Below, piece after piece: positions 59,647 through 64,000 of a stretch of DNA of 64,000 nt. This DNA is from Streptomyces minutiscleroticus (GTDB lineage: Bacteria; Actinomycetota; Actinomycetes; Streptomycetales; Streptomycetaceae). The DNA is taken from contig NZ_BMVU01000010.1 in NCBI RefSeq assembly GCF_014650875.1, forward strand, positions 1-64,000. The letters run 5' to 3'. Position 1 is the stretch's first letter. Each line of letters opens with the position of its first letter. The translations under genes were made by a program, and so were the position numbers. A model generated the notes under the pieces. It searched no databases. It saw nothing but the letters and a program-made list of their open reading frames with translations, and had not been told where the DNA came from.

Positions 59647-60651
59647 CTAGTCGTTGCCGCCGAACGCCGCGTCGAACGAGGCGGACGGCGGCTCGAAGTC
59701 GAAGGCCTTCAGGCGGGTCAGCGCCTCGGGGGCGCCCTGGAGCCGGTCCATGCCGGCGTCCTCCCACTCCACGGAGACGGGACCCGCGTACCCGATGGAG
59801 CGCAGCATCCGGAAGACGTCCTCCCAGGGGACGTCGCCGTGGCCGGCGGAGACGAAGTCCCAGCCGCGGCGCGGGTCGCCCCAGGGCAGGTGCGAGCCGA
59901 GCCGGCCGTTGCGCCCGTCCAGGCGCTTGCGGGCCTCCTTGCAGTCCACGTGGTAGATCCGGTCGCGGAAGTCCCACAGGAAGCCGACCGGGTCGAGGTC
60001 CTGCCAGACGAAGTGCGAGGGGTCGAAGTTCAGGCCGAAGGCGGGCCGGTGGCCGACCGCCTCCAGGGCCCGGTGCGTGGTCCAGTAGTCGTACGCGATC
60101 TCGCTGGGGTGGACCTCGTGGGCGAAGCGGACGCCCTCGGCGTCGAAGACGTCCAGGATCGGGTTCCAGCGCTCGGCGAAGTCCTCGTAGCCGCGCTCGA
60201 TCATCGACTCGGGCGCGGGCGGGAACATCGCCACCAGGTGCCAGATGGCGGAGCCGGTGAAGCCGATGACGGTGTCGACGCCGAGGGCGGCCGCGGCGCG
60301 CGCGGTGTCGGCGATCTCCGCCGCCGCCCTGCGCCGTACGCCCTCCGCCTCGCCGTCGCCCCAGATGCGGGCCGGCAGGATCGCCCGGTGGCGCTCGTCG
60401 ATGATGGCGTCGCAGACGGCCTGGCCGACGAGGTGGTTGGAGATCGCCCAGCACTTCAGGCCGTACTTGTCGAGCAGGGCCCGGCGCGATTCGACGTAGG
60501 AGGGGTCGGCGAGCGCCTTGTCGACCTCGAAGTGGTCGCCCCAGCAGGCGAGTTCGAGTCCGTCGTACCCGAAGTCGCGGGCGAGCCGGCAGACCTCCTC
60601 CAGGGGCAGGTCGGCCCACTGGCCGGTGAAGAGCGTGAAATTGCGCGGCAT
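59647..60651 (-). CDS. Sugar phosphate isomerase/epimerase (xylose-isomerase-like)
   Basis: A 334-residue TIM-barrel enzyme. Motifs: [39 protein letters not shown] (5-43), [55 protein letters not shown] (Glu, His), [18 protein letters not shown] (Asp-His), [24 protein letters not shown] and [15 protein letters not shown] (final Glu). All metal ligands are present. No signal peptide, so cytoplasmic. 15 bases downstream of the Gfo/Idh/MocA gene, so they are co-transcribed; together they may isomerise/oxidise a sugar brought in by the ABC transporter upstream. A hexulose or inosose isomerase is likely; the substrate is not assignable. Confidence 0.92.
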   Translation of the reverse strand: MPRNFTLFTGQWADLPLEEVCRLARDFGYDGLELACWGDHFEVDKALADPSYVESRRALLDKYGLKCWAISNHLVGQAVCDAIIDERHRAILPARIWGDGEAEGVRRRAAAEIADTARAAAALGVDTVIGFTGSAIWHLVAMFPPAPESMIERGYEDFAERWNPILDVFDAEGVRFAHEVHPSEIAYDYWTTHRALEAVGHRPAFGLNFDPSHFVWQDLDPVGFLWDFRDRIYHVDCKEARKRLDGRNGRLGSHLPWGDPRRGWDFVSAGHGDVPWEDVFRMLRSIGYAGPVSVEWEDAGMDRLQGAPEALTRLKAFDFEPPSASFDAAFGGND

Positions 60652-60666
60652 GGAACGGGCCTCCCT

Positions 60667-61875
60667 TTAGACCGCTACGGACGTGAAGACGGAGTTCTTC
60701 GCGGCGCTCTCCTCCACGGCCGCGAGGACGCGCTGCACCTGGAGCCCGTCGGCGAAGGACGGCAGCGGCTGCGTGCCCTCCGCGACGGCGTGGACCAGGT
60801 CGCGGGCCTGGTGGACGAAGGTGTGCTCGTAGCCGAGCCCGTGCCCGGGCGGCCACCAGGCCGCCAGGTAGGGGTGGTCGGGCTCGGTGACGAGGATGCG
60901 GCGGAAGCCGGCGTGCGTGTCCGGCTCGGTGCCGTCGTGGTACCAGAGTTCGTTGAGCCGCTCCAGGTCGAAGGAGAGCGAGCCGCGGGCGCCGTTGAGC
61001 TCGATGCGCAGCGCGTTCTTGCGCCCGGTCGCGTACCGGGTGGCCTCGAAGGAGGCCAGGGCGCCGGTGGTGAACCGGCCGGTGAACAGGGCCGCGTCGT
61101 CGACCGTGACCGCCCCGCGGCCGGCGCCGCCGGCCCCCGACAGGCCGCTGGAGGCGCCCTCGGGCAGCGGCCGCTCGCGCACGAAGGTCTCGGTGAGCGC
61201 GGAGACCCCGGCCAGCCGCTCCCCCGCCACGTACTGCGCGAGGTCGACGATGTGCGCGCCCAGGTCGCCGAGCGCCCCGGACCCGGCGGCCTCCTTGCGC
61301 AGCCGCCAGGTGAGCGGGAACTCCGGGTCGGTCAGCCAGTCCTGCAGGTAGGCCACCCGCACGTGCCGCAGCTCGCCCAGGCGCCCCTCGGCGACCATCG
61401 ACCGGGCCAGCGCGGCGGCGGGCACCCGTCGGTAGTTGAAGCCGACCATCGCCACCTGTCCCCGGGCGCGGGCGGCCTCGGCGGCCCCGGCCATCGCCTC
61501 CGCCTCCTCGACCGTGTTGGCCAGGGGCTTCTCGCACAGGACGTGCTTGCCCGCGGCCAGCGCGGCGAGCGCGATCTCGGCGTGGCTGTCGCCCGGGGTG
61601 CAGATGTCGACGAGGTCGACGTCGTCCCGTTCGATCAGCGCGCGCCAGTCGGTCTCGGCCGCCGCCCAGCCGTGCCGGTCGGCCATCGCGCGCACGGCCG
61701 CTCCGTCGCGGCCGCACACGGCGGCCAGCACCGGCCGGCGCGGCAGGTCGAAGACGCGGCCCACGGTGCGCCAGCCCTGTGAGTGGGCGGCGCCCATGAA
61801 CGCGTAGCCGACCATGCCCACGCCGAGCGGGGGGCTGCCGTCCCCGGCCTCGTCGCGCTGCTCGGGCTGTCCCAT
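60667..61875 (-). CDS. Gfo/Idh/MocA-family oxidoreductase
   Basis: A 402-residue NAD(P)-dependent sugar or inositol dehydrogenase. N-terminal Rossmann domain: LGVGMVGYAFMGAAHSQGW (about 17-36), AVCGRDGAAVRAMADRHGW, DVDLVDICTPGDSHAEIALAALAAGKHVLCEKPLANTVEEAEAM with the catalytic Lys in CEKPLA (about 114-119). The C-terminal domain includes VGFNYRRVPAAALARSMV, GALGDLGAHIVDLAQYV (Asp/His pair DLGAH) and a substrate region with WWPPGHGLGYEHTFVHQA. Full length. Such enzymes oxidise glycosides at C3 or inositols. It lies in an apparent operon with the isomerase downstream and the ABC sugar transporter upstream (55-base gap). Confidence 0.93.
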   Translation of the reverse strand: MGQPEQRDEAGDGSPPLGVGMVGYAFMGAAHSQGWRTVGRVFDLPRRPVLAAVCGRDGAAVRAMADRHGWAAAETDWRALIERDDVDLVDICTPGDSHAEIALAALAAGKHVLCEKPLANTVEEAEAMAGAAEAARARGQVAMVGFNYRRVPAAALARSMVAEGRLGELRHVRVAYLQDWLTDPEFPLTWRLRKEAAGSGALGDLGAHIVDLAQYVAGERLAGVSALTETFVRERPLPEGASSGLSGAGGAGRGAVTVDDAALFTGRFTTGALASFEATRYATGRKNALRIELNGARGSLSFDLERLNELWYHDGTEPDTHAGFRRILVTEPDHPYLAAWWPPGHGLGYEHTFVHQARDLVHAVAEGTQPLPSFADGLQVQRVLAAVEESAAKNSVFTSVAV

Positions 61876-61930
61876 GCGGTGGTCCTCCTCGTCGTCGTGC
61901 GAAGCGCGGTGGGGGGTGCGACCGGATCGG

Positions 61931-62986
61931 TCACTTGAAGCCGGTGGGCATGTACTGATCGACGTTGTCCTTGTCGACGACGGCCGAGTAGAGCGTCAGG
62001 GACGACGGGATCTCGAACTCGGCCAGGCCGCCGATGCCCTTGCCCTGGCCGAGCGCGCGGGCCAGGTCGATCGCGGAGGCGGCCATGGTCGGCGGGTACA
62101 GGACGGTCGCCTTCAGCACGCCGTCGTCGGCCTCGATGGCCTGCATGGCGGAGAGCGCGCCCGCTCCGCCCACCATCAGGAAGTCGTCGCGGCCCGCCTG
62201 CTCGATGGCGCGCAGGGCGCCCACGCCCTGGTCGTCGTCGTGGTTCCACAGGGCGTCGAACCCGGACTGCGCCTGGAGCAGCTGCGCCATCTTGGCCTGG
62301 CCGGACTCGACGGTGAAGTCGGCGGCCTGCCGGGCGACCTTCTTGATGTTCGGGTAGTTCTTCAGGGCCGCGTCGAAGCCCGCGGTGCGCTGCTTGGTCA
62401 GCTCCAGGTTGTCCAACCCTGCCAGCTCGACGACCTTGGCGTTCTCCTTGTCCTTGAGCTTCTCGCCGATGTAGTGGCCGGCGTTGAGGCCCATGCCGTA
62501 GTTGTCGCCGCCGATGTAGCAGCGGTACGCCTGCGGGGAGTTGAAGATGCGGTCCAGGTTGACCACGGGGATGCCCGCGCGCATCGCCTTCAGTCCGACC
62601 TGGGTGAGGGCCTTGCCGTCGGCCGGCAGGATCACCAGGACGTCGACCTTCTTGTTGATCAGGGTCTCGATCTGGCCGATCTGCGCGGCGGTGTCGTTGG
62701 AGCCCTCGGTGACCTCCAGCGTGACGTCCTCGTACTTCTCCGCGCGGCTCTTGGCGTTCTCGTTGACGGCGTTGAGCCAGCCGTGGTCGGCCTGCGGTCC
62801 GGCGTAGCCGATGGTGACGGCCTTGCCGGGCTTGTCGTCGGCGGCCGGCCGGGTGTCGGCGCCGGTCTTCTCCCCGCTGTCGGCGGGCTCGTTGCTGGTG
62901 CAGGCGGTGAGGAACGCGCCGGCCGAGACGGCGGCGGTGCCGAAGAGCAGTCCTCTGCGGCTCGTGAGGCTCCTGGACTCTGGCAT
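61931..62986 (-). CDS. Sugar ABC transporter substrate-binding lipoprotein
   Basis: A 351-residue periplasmic-binding-protein family 1 (ribose/inositol-type) protein. The N-terminus has twin Arg (TSRRGLLFGTAAVSAGAFL) and a lipobox ending LTAC, so it is a lipoprotein anchored outside, possibly Tat-exported. The mature part shows AVTIGYAGPQADHGWLNAVNENAK, QIETLINKKVDVLVILPADGKALTQVGLKAM, IPVVNLDRIFNSPQAYRCYIGGDNYGMG and FDALWNHDDDQGVGALRAIEQAG, typical of RbsB/IbpA-like sugar binders. The adjacent downstream genes hint at an inositol or modified sugar substrate. 65 bases from the permease gene. Confidence 0.93.
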   Translation of the reverse strand: MPESRSLTSRRGLLFGTAAVSAGAFLTACTSNEPADSGEKTGADTRPAADDKPGKAVTIGYAGPQADHGWLNAVNENAKSRAEKYEDVTLEVTEGSNDTAAQIGQIETLINKKVDVLVILPADGKALTQVGLKAMRAGIPVVNLDRIFNSPQAYRCYIGGDNYGMGLNAGHYIGEKLKDKENAKVVELAGLDNLELTKQRTAGFDAALKNYPNIKKVARQAADFTVESGQAKMAQLLQAQSGFDALWNHDDDQGVGALRAIEQAGRDDFLMVGGAGALSAMQAIEADDGVLKATVLYPPTMAASAIDLARALGQGKGIGGLAEFEIPSSLTLYSAVVDKDNVDQYMPTGFK

Positions 62987-63051
62987 GGCGGTGGACCCTT
63001 CCCGTAGGGCGGTGGGCGGTGGGGCTGGGGGTGGCGGTGCGGCCGGTGGGG

Positions 63052-64000
63052 TCAGTCGCGCGCGGTGCGTCGCTGGACCAGGACGGCGGCGACGATGATC
63101 GCCCCCTTGGCGATCTGCTGGACGTCGGTCTGCAGGTTGTTCAGCGCGAAGATGTTGGTGATCGTGGTGAAGATCAGGACGCCGAGGACGGAGCCGACGA
63201 TCGTGCCGCGGCCGCCGCTGAGCAGCGTGCCGCCGATGATCGCGGCCGCGATGGCGTCCAGCTCGTAGAGGTTGCCGTTGGTGTTCTGGCCCGAGCCGGA
63301 GAGCACGATCAGCAGGAAGGCGGCGATGCCGCAGCACAGCCCGGACAGCAGGTAGAGGTAGAGGCGCTGGCGGCGGACGTCGATGCCGGCGAGGCGGGCG
63401 GCCTCCGCGTTGCCGCCGACGGCGACCGTGCGGCGGCCGAAGGTGGTGCGGTTCAGGACGAGCCAGCCGGCGACCGTGACCGCCGCGAAGACCAGGACCA
63501 GCGGCGGGACGCCGAGGACGTAGGAGTCGCGCTCGCCGAGGTCGAGGATGCCGTCGACGGTGACGACCTGGGTCTTGCCGTCGGTGATCTGCAGCGCCAG
63601 GCCCCGGGCCGAGGCGAGCATGGCGAGGGTCGCGATGAAGGGCACCATGGCGCCGTAGGCGATGAGCACGCCGTTGACCAGGCCGCAGCCCACGCCGACG
63701 ATCACCGCGGTGAACAGGATGCCCAGGAAGCCGTACTCCTGGGTGGCGACCGTGGTGGCCCACACGGAGGCGAGGGCGACGATCGCGCCGACCGAGAGGT
63801 CGATGCCTCCGGAGATGATGACGAAGGTCATGCCGACCGTGACGACGCCGATGACCGACGCCTGGGTGAGCACGAGCTGGAGGTTGCGGGTGTCGAGGAA
63901 CTCGTCGGGCTTGGTGATGCCGCCGATGAGGACCAGGGCGGCGAGCACCCCGAGCAGCGAGAGCGTGCGCACGTCCGCGCGGGCCGTGACGGCCCGCCAC
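63052..64000 (-). CDS. Sugar ABC transporter permease (RbsC type), N-terminus outside window
   Basis: The frame is open to the right end of the window, with WRAVTARADVRTLSLLG running off without a stop, so the true start lies beyond it. The GTG at 63972 is an internal alternative. About eight hydrophobic helices: LSLLGVLAALVLIGGI, LVLTQASVIGVVTVGMTFVII, LGILFTAVIVGVGCGLVNGVLIAYG, MVPFIATLAMLASARGLAL, LVLVFAAVTVAGWLVL, LYLLSGLCCGIAAFLLIVLSG, AIAAAIIGGTLLSGGRGTIVGSVLGVLIFTTI. The GGTLLSGGRGTIVGS loop is the ATPase-coupling signature of BPD_transp_2 (RbsC/AraH) permeases. Forms a transporter with the binding protein downstream. Confidence 0.94.
   Translation of the reverse strand, partial: WRAVTARADVRTLSLLGVLAALVLIGGITKPDEFLDTRNLQLVLTQASVIGVVTVGMTFVIISGGIDLSVGAIVALASVWATTVATQEYGFLGILFTAVIVGVGCGLVNGVLIAYGAMVPFIATLAMLASARGLALQITDGKTQVVTVDGILDLGERDSYVLGVPPLVLVFAAVTVAGWLVLNRTTFGRRTVAVGGNAEAARLAGIDVRRQRLYLYLLSGLCCGIAAFLLIVLSGSGQNTNGNLYELDAIAAAIIGGTLLSGGRGTIVGSVLGVLIFTTITNIFALNNLQTDVQQIAKGAIIVAAVLVQRRTARD

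Noticed and set aside
56882..61717. A 1611-codon minus-strand open frame
   Set aside because: Only 56882-59407 has protein-like sequence and a ribosome site; the rest runs antisense-like through the isomerase and Gfo/Idh/MocA genes in a shifted frame with Arg/Gly/Pro-rich translation, a GC-bias artefact.

Overview
The window is high-GC DNA (strong G/C third-position bias, GTG starts, many 4-nt start/stop overlaps) that looks like a chromosomal stretch of a Streptomyces or a close relative. All functional statements come from reading translated sequence and recalling protein families; no database search was run.

Layout. (1) 1-9.9 kb: a 5'-cut RHS-repeat polymorphic toxin with a putative immunity gene, a small orphan gene, a frameshifted IS256-family transposase, a decayed IS701-like transposase and a SUKH (SMI1/KNR4) protein. 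(2) 10-18 kb: an accessory zone with a MerR-type regulator fused to a DNA polymerase III beta-clamp-like region, fragments of a replication-relaxation gene and an IS5-family transposase, an SDR / XRE regulator / ABM monooxygenase trio served by a 121-bp inverted promoter duplication, a frameshifted winged-helix gene and an anti-sigma-type ATPase. (3) 18.4-33.3 kb: a [NiFe]-hydrogenase locus of the group 1h (formerly group 5, high-affinity, atmospheric H2) type. hypF is on the plus strand and converges on a long minus-strand operon: SpoIIE-type phosphatase (probable promoter-proximal gene), SIS, HypC-like, SIS, hhyS, hhyL, NifU-like, DUF5947, unknown, maturation protease, hypA (no zinc domain), hypC, hypD, hypE. 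No hypB is present. (4) 33.4-33.8 kb: tRNA-Leu(GAG) next to a probable recombinase remnant, i.e. an old integration site.

(5) 34-46 kb: an oxalate/formyl-CoA module. A divergent intergenic region with a 24-bp-period repeat array and an 8-8-8 palindrome separates sucC-sucD-aldehyde dehydrogenase (minus) from an oxalyl-CoA-decarboxylase-like ThDP enzyme, a formyl-CoA transferase, an ADP-forming acyl-CoA ligase and two OFA-family (oxalate/formate antiporter) genes (plus). The first antiporter gene has lost about 107 internal residues. A perfect 19-bp-arm palindrome ends this block.

(6) 46-55 kb: a minus-strand, tightly overlapping operon with the composition of the 'ebo' metabolite-traffic clusters (EboA, TatD-like EboB, UbiA-like EboC, EboE, phosphodiesterase EboF), plus a second TIM-barrel isomerase and an inositol-3-phosphate-synthase-like protein as first gene. 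A Tat-secreted sugar isomerase-like protein lies beyond it. (7) 55-64 kb: secreted and cytoplasmic carbohydrate genes, all minus strand: ThuA-DUF1080 protein, secreted sugar dehydrogenase with PKD domain, sugar isomerase, Gfo/Idh/MocA oxidoreductase, and a sugar ABC binding protein and permease (cut by the window end). The set is consistent with uptake and oxidation/isomerisation of a sugar or inositol-type compound, possibly through 3-keto intermediates (inference).
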